From Streptomyces sp. NBC_01232 (lineage in GTDB: Bacteria > Actinomycetota > Actinomycetes > Streptomycetales > Streptomycetaceae), in assembly GCF_035989885.1 (NCBI RefSeq), contig NZ_CP108518.1, positions 8,361,001 through 8,425,000 on the forward strand: a stretch of 64,000 nt of DNA, written 5' to 3'. This document shows, piece by piece, positions 32,183 to 40,677 of this stretch. The stretch's first letter is position 1, and the number at the start of each line of letters is the position of its first letter. The notes below the pieces were generated by a model, which saw only the letters and a program-made list of their open reading frames with translations, had not been told where the DNA came from and did no database searches. Position numbers and translations under genes: made by a program.

Positions 32183-33262
32183 CTACGGGGTGCCGGGAAG
32201 CCGGACCGTGACGACGAGACCCCCGGCAGGGCGGGGGACGAGGTCGAGGGTCCCCCCGTGGGCGCGGACGATGCTGTGCACGATGGCCAGGCCGAGCCCG
32301 ACACCGGCGTGCTCGTCGGTGCGTACGCGTTCCGATCCCCGCCGGAAGGGTTCGGTCAGGGTCGGGACCAGATCCGGTGGGACGGGACGGCCCGTGTTCT
32401 CGACCCGCAGCACGCTCGTGTCGCCGTACGTCTCGGTGTGGACCGTCACGGTGCCCCCGGCGGGCAGGTTGTGGACCACGGCGTTCTGGACGAGGTTCAT
32501 CGCCATCCGCAGCAGGAGCTCCGCCGAGCCGCAGGTCCGGGCCGCCCCGCCGTCGACCTCGAGCGTGATACGACGCTGTTCCGCGAGGGGAAGCAGCGTT
32601 TCCGCGGCCTCTTCGGCGACGAGGGAGAGGTCGACGCTCTCGCGGGCGAAGCTTCCGCTGTCGCCGCGGCTGAGCAGGAGCAGGGCCTCGGTGAGGTCGA
32701 TCGCCCGCGTGTTGACGGCCTGAAGGCGCTCGATGAGCTCGCCCCGGTCACGCGTGGGGTCCTTGAGGGCGACATCGAGGAGCGTCCGCGAGATCGCCAG
32801 CGGAGTGCGCAGCTCGTGGGAGGCGTTTGCCGCGAACCTCTGCTGCTCGTCGACGTGGGACTCGAGCTGTCGGAGCATCGAGTCGAACGCGTCGGCGAGT
32901 TCACGGAATTCGTCGTGACGGCCGGTCATCCGGATCCGGTGGGACAGCGACCCGTCCCCGGCCATCCGTGCGGCCTCCGTGATCTGCGCGAGCGGTGCGA
33001 GCATCCGGCCGGCGAGGATCCAGCCACCGACGAGGCCGAACACGAGCAGGAAGAGCATCGCCACGGCCGCGGCCGGGGCGAAGGTCCGTACGAGGAGATA
33101 GCGGTTGGGCGAGATCCCGAGAAGGCCCTGGGAGTTGTCGGGTACGTAGCGCAGCAGGAACACCCACACCACGGCCAGCAGGAGAGCGCCGGCGACGGCG
33201 AGGAACCCGGCGTAGCTGAGGGTGAGTTTCAGCCGGGCGCTGAGCCCCGGGCGTCTACGCAT
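32183..33262 (-). CDS. Sensor histidine kinase
   Basis: A 359-residue membrane kinase. Transmembrane segments lie at about 12-36 and 62-84, with a short extracellular loop of about 25 residues between them. A HAMP domain follows (LAPLAQITEAARMAGDGSLS), then the dimerisation domain with the phospho-acceptor in ASHELRTPLA (His149). The ATPase domain has NLVQNAVVHN (N-box) and GVGLGLAIVHSIVRAHGG (G-boxes). The small sensor loop suggests it detects membrane or cell-wall change rather than a large ligand. It overlaps the response regulator gene by 8 nt and is translated after it. Confidence 0.95.
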   Translation of the reverse strand: MRRRPGLSARLKLTLSYAGFLAVAGALLLAVVWVFLLRYVPDNSQGLLGISPNRYLLVRTFAPAAAVAMLFLLVFGLVGGWILAGRMLAPLAQITEAARMAGDGSLSHRIRMTGRHDEFRELADAFDSMLRQLESHVDEQQRFAANASHELRTPLAISRTLLDVALKDPTRDRGELIERLQAVNTRAIDLTEALLLLSRGDSGSFARESVDLSLVAEEAAETLLPLAEQRRITLEVDGGAARTCGSAELLLRMAMNLVQNAVVHNLPAGGTVTVHTETYGDTSVLRVENTGRPVPPDLVPTLTEPFRRGSERVRTDEHAGVGLGLAIVHSIVRAHGGTLDLVPRPAGGLVVTVRLPGTP

Positions 33263-33950
33263 GCGTACGACCGGGCGCGATGGTGTCCGTATCGGTGTCG
33301 ATCCGGTAGCCGACGCCCGGCACGGTGGCGATGATCGATGGTTCGCCGAGCCGTTTGCGCAGTGCGGAGACGGTGATGCGCACGGCGTTGGTGAGGGGGT
33401 CGGCGTTCTCGTCCCAGGCCCGTTCCAGCAGCCCCTCGGCGCTGACGACCCCGCCCTCGGCGGCCACGAGGACTTCCAGGACCGCGAACTGTTTGCGGGT
33501 GAGCGCGACGTGGCGTCCGTCGCGGAAGACCTCCCGCCGGAAGGGATCGAGCCGCAGGCCCGCGATCTCGCGGACCGGCGGCCGGGCGTGGGCGCGCCTG
33601 CGGTCGAGCGCCCTCAGCCGCAGGACCAGCTCCCGCAGCTCGAACGGTTTGGTGAGGTAGTCGTCGGCGCCGAGCCCGAACCCGGACGCCTTGTCGTCGA
33701 TCCGGTCGGCGGCGGTGAGCATGAGGATCGGGATGCCGCTGCCGGAGGCGACGATGCGCCGGGCGACCTCGTCGCCGGAGGGCCCGGGGATGTCGCGGTC
33801 CAGGACGGCGAGGTCGTAGGAGTTGACGCCGAGCAGCTCCAGGGCGGAGTCGCCGTCGGCGGCGATGTCGGCCGCGATGGCCTCCAGCCGCAGACCGTCA
33901 CGGACGGCTTCCGCCAGGTAGGGCTCGTCCTCGACGATCAGTACGCGCAT
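33255..33950 (-). CDS. OmpR/PhoB-type response regulator
   Basis: A 231-residue regulator. The receiver domain has the acidic pair EDE at 7-9, phospho-acceptor Asp51 in VLDRDIPG and Lys101 in LTKPFEL. The C-terminal winged helix has LTRKQFAVLEVLVAAEGG and NAVRITVSALRKRLG, ending VPGVGYRIDTDTDT. The start is ATG 33950. It lies first in a two-gene unit with the histidine kinase. Targets are unknown; the adjacent VanZ gene on the same strand upstream is a candidate. Confidence 0.95.
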   Translation of the reverse strand: MRVLIVEDEPYLAEAVRDGLRLEAIAADIAADGDSALELLGVNSYDLAVLDRDIPGPSGDEVARRIVASGSGIPILMLTAADRIDDKASGFGLGADDYLTKPFELRELVLRLRALDRRRAHARPPVREIAGLRLDPFRREVFRDGRHVALTRKQFAVLEVLVAAEGGVVSAEGLLERAWDENADPLTNAVRITVSALRKRLGEPSIIATVPGVGYRIDTDTDTIAPGRTHA

Positions 33951-34032
33951 GTCCGAAGCCTAAGCAGAGCGACATATCGCCGACGTATGCAACGGCGTGT
34001 GCCGCGATGTATGCAACCGCGCGAGCACACCG

Positions 34033-34071
34033 GACCCACTGCCTCGACCCACTGCCCCGACCCACTGCCCC
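34033..34071. repeat. 13-bp tandem repeat, three units
   Basis: GACCCACTGCCCC is repeated three times (the first copy ends CTC) between the VanZ stop and the response regulator start. It is non-coding. It could serve as a regulatory array for the two-component operon or simply be slippage DNA. Confidence 0.8.
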
Positions 34072-34109
34072 GACGCGCCGCCAGGACGTGCCGTCCGGGC
34101 GCCGGCTGC

Positions 34110-34826
34110 TCAGCCTGCCGAGGCCGGCGCCGGCGTCGGCACCGGGCGAGGCAGGTCCGCCGAGGCCTGTACCGTCGTGCGCCACCAGCGGCGCGACGCC
34201 AGCGCGGCCAGCGCTGCGCCCGCGGCGTTGACCAGTACGTCGTCCACGGACGACACCCGGTCCAGCCGCAGGACGTACTGCGCGGCCTCGACCACGACCG
34301 AGCAGCCCGCCCCGAGCGCCAGGATCCGCGGCAAGGATCCCAGCGCCGCGAACCGCATCGGGGCGAAGAACCCCAGCGCGGCGAAGACCAGCAGGTTGCC
34401 GCCGATCCCGAGCGGCCCCATCGTGACGAGGTCCCGCAGCGGCACCAGGCTCACCCGGCCGGGCACGATCCCGGCCCCGGAGCCCGGCATCATGGTCATC
34501 CACACGAACGGCACCGTCCCGTGGACCATCCCCACGTCGGCCAGCGACATCGGCCACGCCCCCGCGATGCCGGCCGCACGCCGCCGACGGGCCAGCGCCC
34601 AGGCCACCAGTACGCCGAGCGGCACGGCGACGAGCGTCATGAGCACCACACCGTTGAACGTGTCGAAGCAGCCGTGCCACCGGCCGGCCATGCACGTCGG
34701 AGCGGACATCATGAGCGGCCGCCGCACGACGAACAGGGCGCCCGCCAGAGCGAGTACCGCCAGGCCGAGGAGCACCCTCCCGCGCGTCCGACGGGACGGT
34801 GCCGACAGGGATGTGTTGTCGTTCAT
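34110..34826 (-). CDS. VanZ family membrane protein
   Basis: A 238-residue protein with about five transmembrane helices (VLLGLAVLALAGALFVV, GVVLMTLVAVPLGVLVAWAL and others). The VanZ core is NLLVFAALGFFAPMRF followed by ALGAGCSVVVEAAQYVL and RVSSVDDVLVNAAGA. VanZ proteins occur with teicoplanin resistance, but most are of unknown envelope function. No vanH, vanA or vanX genes are near, so resistance is not implied. The start is ATG 34826. It lies upstream of the response regulator on the same strand with a 160-nt gap that holds the 13-bp repeats. Confidence 0.85.
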   Translation of the reverse strand: MNDNTSLSAPSRRTRGRVLLGLAVLALAGALFVVRRPLMMSAPTCMAGRWHGCFDTFNGVVLMTLVAVPLGVLVAWALARRRRAAGIAGAWPMSLADVGMVHGTVPFVWMTMMPGSGAGIVPGRVSLVPLRDLVTMGPLGIGGNLLVFAALGFFAPMRFAALGSLPRILALGAGCSVVVEAAQYVLRLDRVSSVDDVLVNAAGAALAALASRRWWRTTVQASADLPRPVPTPAPASAG

Positions 34827-34924
34827 GTCGCCATTCGACACAGGGAGCCGTTGCGGTGGCGTATGCGAAATCCGATACGCCCGCGATACACGGCGTCCCG
34901 CGTCCCTCTGTCCGCGCCGCGAGA

Positions 34925-36655
34925 TCAGACGAACGCCGGGCGGACGCAGCCCCACGAGTGCGTCACGACGGCGCTGCCGTCCGCACGCAGCGCCTCGAAG
35001 GTGTAGAAGTACGTGCCACCCGGGGCGCCCGACTGGTCCTGGTACTTCTCGGTCGTGACCGGCAGCAGCCCGGTGTGGAGCGGCTCGTACGCCGCCGTGG
35101 ACGGGTTCCACCGGGAGACCCGGTAACCGGCTATCCCGGTGCACAGGGAGGCTTCCCTGCACCACCAGTAGATGCCGGGGCTGTCCTCTCCGGTGACCAG
35201 GGTGCTCCACGACATGCCGAGCATCTCCAGCCCCTGGGTGGGGAGGGTGACCGGCGGGCGGAGGTCCAGCTCGGTGGCCGTGACCGTGGCCACCTGGGGG
35301 TCGCTGCTCGCGAGCGCGTTGTCCCAACGGTCCTTGGCGACCACCACGTAGACGTTGGTCTCGCCGTCGGGCATGTCGGCGCAGAGCATTGCCAGCGCGT
35401 CGGAGCCCTCGTCGGTGCACCGGTCGAGCCAGCGGATCGTGCCGTCTGGCTGGCGGACGCCGCGCAGGCCGACGTACGAGGTGACGTCGTCCTCGGCGGG
35501 GGCCGACCAGCTCAGCAGCATCCCGTCGTTGCGGGGCGTGGCCTTCAGACCGGTGACCGGGCCGGGAGCCACCCGGTCGCCGCTGCGGAGGGTGACCGGG
35601 GCGGACAGGGCCGACTCGTTGCCCGTCATGTCCACCGCGGTAACGGCGTAGGTGTACTGGGATCCGGGGGCCATGCTCTCGTCGGTGCACAGCCCGTCGC
35701 CGTTGTCGCCCACCTTCACGCAGGTCACGCGGGTGAGGTGGGAGGGATCGAGGGTCTGGCCCGGTGAGCGGTACACACGGAAGTGCCCACCGTTCGCCCG
35801 GTCGTTGTCGAACGAGTCGGACATCTTCCAGTACAGGTGCGTCCGGGTGGCCTCGACGTAGGAGCTCAGCGAGGTCGGGGCCGGCGGCGGTGTCCGGTCG
35901 ACGCCGTCGCCGGTGACGACTGCGGAGTACGCCGACGGGTTGCCGCGCGCGTCCAACGCTCGGACGCGGTAGTACCGCAGCGTCGTGCGGGGCGGGTTGT
36001 AGTCGTCGTACGAGGGCCCGGTCGAAGTCCCGAGCAGGGTGTAGGGACCCGCGGCGCTCGCGGCGGCGTACACCTCGTACTTGGCGGCGTCGGCCACCGG
36101 CTGCCAGCGAAGCGTGGCCGTGAAGAAGTCGTGGCTGATTCTGAGGCCGGAAGGGGCGACCGGAGCCGTCCGGTCCGCCGTGATGGCCGAGACGGCGAGG
36201 CTGCCCTCGGATTCACGGCCGGTCTTGCTGACGGCACGGACCTGGTAGTGGACGGTCTGACCGGTCGGGTTCGGAGTGTCGACGAAGTACGGGGTGGTGA
36301 GCAGGGCGGAGCCGCTGACCTGGGACCAGTCGGTGGTGTCGAGCCGGCGGTACACGCGGTAGCCCGCGAGGTTGGTCTCCTTGCTCGCCGTCCACCACAG
36401 GCTCGCCTGGTTGACGACCCCGTCGTAGGAGCCCCGCAGCCCGGTGGGCTGGGCGGGGCGGGCGAGCGGATTCGTCCAGCCGGGATTGGCCCCCCGGGCC
36501 TTGGGCGTTTTGGCCGAGGCGGAGGGCGCGGACGGCGCGTCGGCCGGGGATTCGAGGCCGACTGCAACCGCGGTGGGGGCGCTCACCAGAACACCACTGG
36601 TCGTGGCGAGGACGGCCGTCGTCGCCAGGGCCGTCAGCCGGGTACGAGTTGTCAC
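34925..36655 (-). CDS. Secreted fibronectin type III repeat protein
   Basis: A 576-residue exported protein. A signal peptide (TRTRLTALATTAVLATTSGV) is followed by a Ser/Pro/Ala linker. Four to five fibronectin type III-like domains follow, marked by repeated WTASKETNLAGYRVYRR, WQPVADAAKYEVYAA and WSAPAEDDVTSYVGLR patterns, joined by DRTAPVAP and DRTPPPAP linkers. No catalytic domain is attached, which is unusual because such repeats normally link enzyme domains. Paired cysteines late in the chain (YWWCREASLCTG) may form a disulfide. The start is GTG 36655; ATG 36691 would add 12 residues before the signal peptide. A role in surface binding is guessed. Confidence 0.82.
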   Translation of the reverse strand: MTTRTRLTALATTAVLATTSGVLVSAPTAVAVGLESPADAPSAPSASAKTPKARGANPGWTNPLARPAQPTGLRGSYDGVVNQASLWWTASKETNLAGYRVYRRLDTTDWSQVSGSALLTTPYFVDTPNPTGQTVHYQVRAVSKTGRESEGSLAVSAITADRTAPVAPSGLRISHDFFTATLRWQPVADAAKYEVYAAASAAGPYTLLGTSTGPSYDDYNPPRTTLRYYRVRALDARGNPSAYSAVVTGDGVDRTPPPAPTSLSSYVEATRTHLYWKMSDSFDNDRANGGHFRVYRSPGQTLDPSHLTRVTCVKVGDNGDGLCTDESMAPGSQYTYAVTAVDMTGNESALSAPVTLRSGDRVAPGPVTGLKATPRNDGMLLSWSAPAEDDVTSYVGLRGVRQPDGTIRWLDRCTDEGSDALAMLCADMPDGETNVYVVVAKDRWDNALASSDPQVATVTATELDLRPPVTLPTQGLEMLGMSWSTLVTGEDSPGIYWWCREASLCTGIAGYRVSRWNPSTAAYEPLHTGLLPVTTEKYQDQSGAPGGTYFYTFEALRADGSAVVTHSWGCVRPAFV

Positions 36656-36820
36656 GGGGGAAGCAAGCCTTTCCGGACCCGGCGGCGGCATGAAGGAGCC
36701 GCTCCGAGAAGAGAAGAAGGGGGTGTGGAGGAAAGGCGGTGCGGGTGGGGCCGGTGGTCCGCCGGAGGGGAAGTGTACCGATCGGTTCGACCATGGAACA
36801 GGGTGGTCCGGGGTTCGTCG

Positions 36821-37045
36821 TCACGCTCGTTCGGGGAGGTCACAGCCGGGGTCGAGTCCCAGGTACCACTCCTCCTTCATGGAGAGGGACCACTGGGATT
36901 CCTCGTCGACGTCCGGACCGTAGGGATCCTCGACGTCCGCCCGGCAGGTGAACACATCCGATTCGGGAGGACTGACCGTGCTGAGTAAGCCGGCGGTACG
37001 GGCTGCGTGCAGGTGGTTATGCCGTGCAGCCAACTTCCGCCCCAT
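36821..37045 (-). CDS. Small acidic hypothetical protein
   Basis: A 74-residue frame. The first third is basic (MGRKLAARHNHLHAARTAG) and the rest acidic, with YGPDVDEESQWSLSMKEEWY and a Cys-Asp-Leu near the end. The composition is unlike the shadow frames around it, so it may be real, or the surviving end of a larger gene. It lies 76 nt downstream of the SUKH-like gene on the same strand. No family recognised. Confidence 0.4.
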   Translation of the reverse strand: MGRKLAARHNHLHAARTAGLLSTVSPPESDVFTCRADVEDPYGPDVDEESQWSLSMKEEWYLGLDPGCDLPERA

Positions 37046-37121
37046 CGGCGAGGTATAGCGGTCCGGGGCCTGCGCACCGCTCTCCTTGCCGTGGTGGCGG
37101 GGTGGGGGCCCGGGTGTGGCT

Positions 37122-37646
37122 TCAGCGTGTGAAGAGTGGCTCGTAGGGGTGGCCCTCCGGCGTGAAGATCAGAACGAAGTCTTCTCCCGGCTGCGTGGCC
37201 ACCTCGCGCAAGCGGTCCAGGACCTCTGCCCGGTCCGGAAGGTCGAGGCCAAGGGCCGCGGCAGCACGGTCTCTTCGGGTCACGAGGTCCGGCATGTCCT
37301 CCAGATACTCGGCCTCGAGGCCACGACTCTCCTGAACCGTGAATGCCCGGCAGTCGCGCCACCACGGGAGCACCAGCAGCAGCCGCACCAGCTCGGGGAG
37401 GCCGATGGCAACCAGAGCCGAACCTCCTTCGGAGTCGGCATAGAGGATGGGACGTTCCTCGCCGCCTTCACCGCAGAAGAAGTACGTGCCGCCGGCACCG
37501 TCGCCGGCGAACCCCTCGAGCGAGGAGCCCGAGGCGAGGTGCACTTCCTCGACATGATCGCCTCGGTCCAGGTCGAAGTCACCCGGCCAGGCGAGAAAGC
37601 GGGCAGCTTCGTCCTGCTCACGGAGGCAAGTGATCAACGATTCCAT
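37122..37646 (-). CDS. SUKH (SMI1/KNR4)-like hypothetical protein
   Basis: A 174-residue acidic protein. The central part FAGDGAGGTYFFCGEGGEER, PILYADSEGGSALVAIGLPE and the helix RLLLVLPWWRDCRAF has the strand pattern GDxxGGxYxF followed by a hydrophobic helix, as in SUKH-superfamily proteins. Many of these neutralise toxins of polymorphic toxin systems; others have housekeeping roles. No toxin gene is adjacent. The start is ATG 37646. The call rests on one motif region and could be wrong in detail. Confidence 0.6.
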   Translation of the reverse strand: MESLITCLREQDEAARFLAWPGDFDLDRGDHVEEVHLASGSSLEGFAGDGAGGTYFFCGEGGEERPILYADSEGGSALVAIGLPELVRLLLVLPWWRDCRAFTVQESRGLEAEYLEDMPDLVTRRDRAAAALGLDLPDRAEVLDRLREVATQPGEDFVLIFTPEGHPYEPLFTR

Positions 37647-37698
37647 GGGCCGCAGCCTATGGCCCGCTGCACGACGACCATCATGGGGAATCAGTCGC

Positions 37699-38142
37699 TC
37701 AATCCCGTGGGCGGGCGGCCGCCTGTGTGCGTACCCATTCGACGTCGGGGTTCACGTGCGGCCGGCCCGCCACCACGACGGTCGGTACGGTTTCGTCGCC
37801 CCCGTTGAACGCCCGTACCGCGTCGGCGCCCGCCGGGTCGCGCCAGATGTCGACCCAGTGCAGCCGGTGGGCGCCGCGGCCCAGCCGGATCCGCAGGCGC
37901 AGACAGTACGCGCAGCCCGGACGCCAGTAGACGACCGGCCGCCCGTCGGCCGCGCTGCGGCGCTGTGCTTCGGCCGCGCCGACCGACCGCGGGAACGCCA
38001 GGGGGGAGTTCAGCCCCGCCAGCAGGACGAGCAGGAGCAGGAGGGCAACGCCGGCTCCGGGCGACCCCTTGCCCACGAGGGCACCCGCGGCGAGCAAGCC
38101 GCTGGCGACGAGCAGTATCGGCAGGATCCAGGCGCGCATCAT
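37699..38142 (-). CDS. Membrane-anchored glutaredoxin-domain protein
   Basis: A 147-residue protein. Two hydrophobic helices at the N terminus (ILPILLVASGLLAAGALVG and GVALLLLLVLLAGLN) precede a glutaredoxin fold. The fold has VVYWRPGCAYCLRLRIRL with the redox pair Cys-Ala-Tyr-Cys, a TVPTVVV cis-proline loop and a final helix. It may use mycothiol, as actinobacteria lack glutathione (known of the group). The start is ATG 38142; the next codon is also ATG. It is not in a clear operon. Confidence 0.88.
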   Translation of the reverse strand: MMRAWILPILLVASGLLAAGALVGKGSPGAGVALLLLLVLLAGLNSPLAFPRSVGAAEAQRRSAADGRPVVYWRPGCAYCLRLRIRLGRGAHRLHWVDIWRDPAGADAVRAFNGGDETVPTVVVAGRPHVNPDVEWVRTQAAARPRD

Positions 38143-38385
38143 CGGCGCAGGCTATCCCGGGCCCCGGGCGGCTTCGTCCGCCAGCCGGTGGGCGGGCGGC
38201 TCGTACGTGGCTCCGGCCCGGGGAGCTACCGCCAGCAGCAGATCGACGGCCGCCGTGCAGGTGGCCCCCCTCGCCCACAGCGGCGGCGACGGAACAGCAA
38301 CCGGGCCGCCACGCGCGCCGGCGTACGCAGCTGCGTTCCCTCGCCCGGCACTCCCCGCGTCGGCGATCACCTCGCTCCGGACCCG

Positions 38386-39900
38386 TCAGCGTGTGTCGGG
38401 AAGGTGCCACCGGTGGGGGGCGACGAGCGCGTCGATGCTGTCCGGCCCCCAGCTGCCGGGGGCGTACGGCTCCACGGGGCGGGGTGCTTCGAGCAGCGGC
38501 GCCGCGACCTCCCAGAGGCGCTCGATGCCGTCGGACCGGGTGAAGAAGGACTGGTCACCGAGCATGGCCTCCAGGAGGAGGTGCTCGTAGCCCTCCAGGG
38601 AGTTGTCGGCGGTGAAGGAGCTCCGGTAGCCGAAGACCATGTCGGCCTCCGCCAACTGCATGGCGGGTCCCGGCTTCTTGACGAGGAACCGGGCGGTGAT
38701 CGAGCCCGGATCGGCGAAGTCGATGACGAGTTCGTTGCCGCGGCCGTCGGCAGCGGCCCGCGCGTCCAGCGGGAACATGCCGAGGACGGGCTCGCGCAGG
38801 CCCAGGGTGACGACGTGCCGGCCCTCGGCCAGCGCCTTGCCCGAGCGCAGGAGGAAAGGGACCCCTGCCCAACGCCAGTTGTCGATCTCGACGCGCAGCG
38901 CGACGAAGGTCTCCGTGTCCGAGGCCGGATCCACGCCGGGCTGGTCCCGGTAGCCGGTGTACTGCCCGCGCACGACCTGAGCCGGGTCCAGCGGCCGCAT
39001 GCTCCGGAAGACCTTGACCTGCTCGTTCCTGAGCGACTGGCCGTCGAGGACGACCGGTGGTTCCATCGCGACGAATCCGAGCAGCTGGAACAGGTGAGTG
39101 ACGATCATGTCGCGGAAGGTGCCGGTGCCTTCGAAGAAGTGCGCGCGGCCCTGGATGTCGATCTGCTCGGGCACATCGATCTGCACATGGCTGATGTGCT
39201 CGCGGTTCCAGAGTGGTTCGAAGAGACCGTTGGCGAACCGGAGGGCGAGGATGTTGTCCACCGCCTCCTTGCCCAGGAAATGGTCGATGCGGAACACGCG
39301 GGACTCGTCGAAGACGGCGTGGATGGCTGCGTTGAGCGCGCGGGCGGACTCGAGGTCGGTCCCGAACGGCTTCTCGACGATGACCCGGGCGTCCTGCGCG
39401 AGGTCCGTGGCGCCGAGCAGATCGACCATCGAGGTGAACGCGACGGGCGGTACGGCGAGATGGAAGAGCCGTCGCGGAGTGCCTCCGACGGCCTGCTCGG
39501 CCCGGCGCACCGCCTCCACCAGCGGCTCCGGCGCATTCGAGTCGGCCGAGCCGAAGGACAGGGCGGCCTCGAACTCCTGCCAGTCGGGGCCCTCGGGGCC
39601 GGAGCGACCGAACTCCGCCACAGCCTGCCGCGCGTGGGCGCGGAACTCCTCGTCGCTCAGGGCCTCGGCCGCCGGGGCGGAACCCACGATGCGGTAGCGC
39701 TTCGGCATCAGCCCCGCCTTGGCGAGGTGGAACAGGCCGGGCAACAGTTTGCGCCGGGCCAGGTCTCCCGTGGCACCGAAGATGACGATGACGTGGTCCG
39801 CCGGGCGCGGCTGGGCCGACGAGGCGGACCCGGCGGACTCGGAGACGTCGGCGAGGCCGGAGAGGTCGGCGGACCGGGCGGGCTGGGCTGGCTGGGTCAT
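38386..39900 (-). CDS. zwf: Glucose-6-phosphate 1-dehydrogenase
   Basis: A 504-residue enzyme of the oxidative pentose phosphate pathway. The NADP site is VIVIFGATGDLARRKLLP. The active-site signature is RIDHFLGKEAVDN with catalytic His, and VIVEKPFGTDL and FRSMRPL follow. It oxidises glucose 6-phosphate to the lactone, making NADPH. The start is ATG 39900 with GAGG nine bases before the codon; ATG 39909 is three codons earlier. The first 35 residues are Ser/Ala-rich. No opcA, transaldolase or transketolase gene is near, so this may be a second zwf copy rather than the one in the main pentose phosphate cluster. Confidence 0.96.
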   Translation of the reverse strand: MTQPAQPARSADLSGLADVSESAGSASSAQPRPADHVIVIFGATGDLARRKLLPGLFHLAKAGLMPKRYRIVGSAPAAEALSDEEFRAHARQAVAEFGRSGPEGPDWQEFEAALSFGSADSNAPEPLVEAVRRAEQAVGGTPRRLFHLAVPPVAFTSMVDLLGATDLAQDARVIVEKPFGTDLESARALNAAIHAVFDESRVFRIDHFLGKEAVDNILALRFANGLFEPLWNREHISHVQIDVPEQIDIQGRAHFFEGTGTFRDMIVTHLFQLLGFVAMEPPVVLDGQSLRNEQVKVFRSMRPLDPAQVVRGQYTGYRDQPGVDPASDTETFVALRVEIDNWRWAGVPFLLRSGKALAEGRHVVTLGLREPVLGMFPLDARAAADGRGNELVIDFADPGSITARFLVKKPGPAMQLAEADMVFGYRSSFTADNSLEGYEHLLLEAMLGDQSFFTRSDGIERLWEVAAPLLEAPRPVEPYAPGSWGPDSIDALVAPHRWHLPDTR

Positions 39901-40135
39901 GGCGGGCATCCTCACGCGTCCGCGCCGGGGCGCTTCATGGCACGGCGCACGAGACCGGTAACCACTGCCCGAGTCCGCCCGTACGAGGTGCACGGGTGTG
40001 CCTGAGGCCATCGCCGCACTGTCGTCGAGGACGGTCGTATCGCCCTCAGGACCCCACTGTGCGCGCCCACCACCGATCCGGCACCCGGGAATCGACCACC
40101 CGGGTCACGCCGGGTACACCCTGCGCACCCGCGGC

Positions 40136-40486
40136 TCAGGCGTGGCTGAGGATGACCAGCAGCGCCGTGCACTCGGCGAGGACCTGAGCGGCGAACGCCA
40201 CCTTCCGCACCCGCGCGGCCGACGCGGCCAGCGCCACCACGAGCCCTGCGGCGGCGACACCGGCACCCGCCCAGAACACCCACCCCGGCAGCCCGGGGGA
40301 GCACTGCTCCCCGTACGTCAGGCAGCGCGACGCCCGGTAGGAGGCGAGGGTCAGTACGCCGGCCAGCACGGCCGCCGGAACGAACAGGGCGGCGGACAGG
40401 ACCGCCAGGAACCGTGTCCGGTCCTTCTCGGGTGCGCCTGCGGCTGTGGCCGGGGGAGCTGCGGGGACGGGGGCTGATGCGTTCAT
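40136..40486 (-). CDS. Small membrane protein, hypothetical
   Basis: A 116-residue protein. After a Pro/Ala N terminus it has three hydrophobic segments: FLAVLSAALFVPAAVLAGVL, WVFWAGAGVAAAGLVVALAA and KVAFAAQVLAECTALLVIL. A short loop with two cysteines (RASRCLTYGEQCSPG) lies between the first two and probably faces out with a disulfide. The start is ATG 40486 after GGAGGC. No family recognised. Confidence 0.75.
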   Translation of the reverse strand: MNASAPVPAAPPATAAGAPEKDRTRFLAVLSAALFVPAAVLAGVLTLASYRASRCLTYGEQCSPGLPGWVFWAGAGVAAAGLVVALAASAARVRKVAFAAQVLAECTALLVILSHA

Positions 40487-40677
40487 GCCTCCATACCATC
40501 GCGACCGGCCGGGCCCGTGCAGGCGTCCTCGTACTCAGATCGCGGGTGCACCGTACTCAGTCCGGCCCTCCGGCCCCGATCCGTCACGGCGCGGCATCCG
40601 GACACGAGGCCGGCCCGCACCCTGCGAGGGGCACGGGCCGGGCCGTCGCTCCGACCGCGTCTACCCGGGCTCCAGGG

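Noticed and set aside
34033..34071. CRISPR-like short repeats
   Set aside because: The 13-bp units are directly tandem without spacers and there are no cas genes; it is a simple tandem repeat.
32183..34826. Glycopeptide resistance cluster
   Set aside because: VanZ and a two-component system are present, but vanH, vanA and vanX are absent, so resistance is not supported.
39901..40011. Longer zwf start at 40011
   Set aside because: The added residues are poor in character and ATG 39900 has the better-spaced ribosome site.
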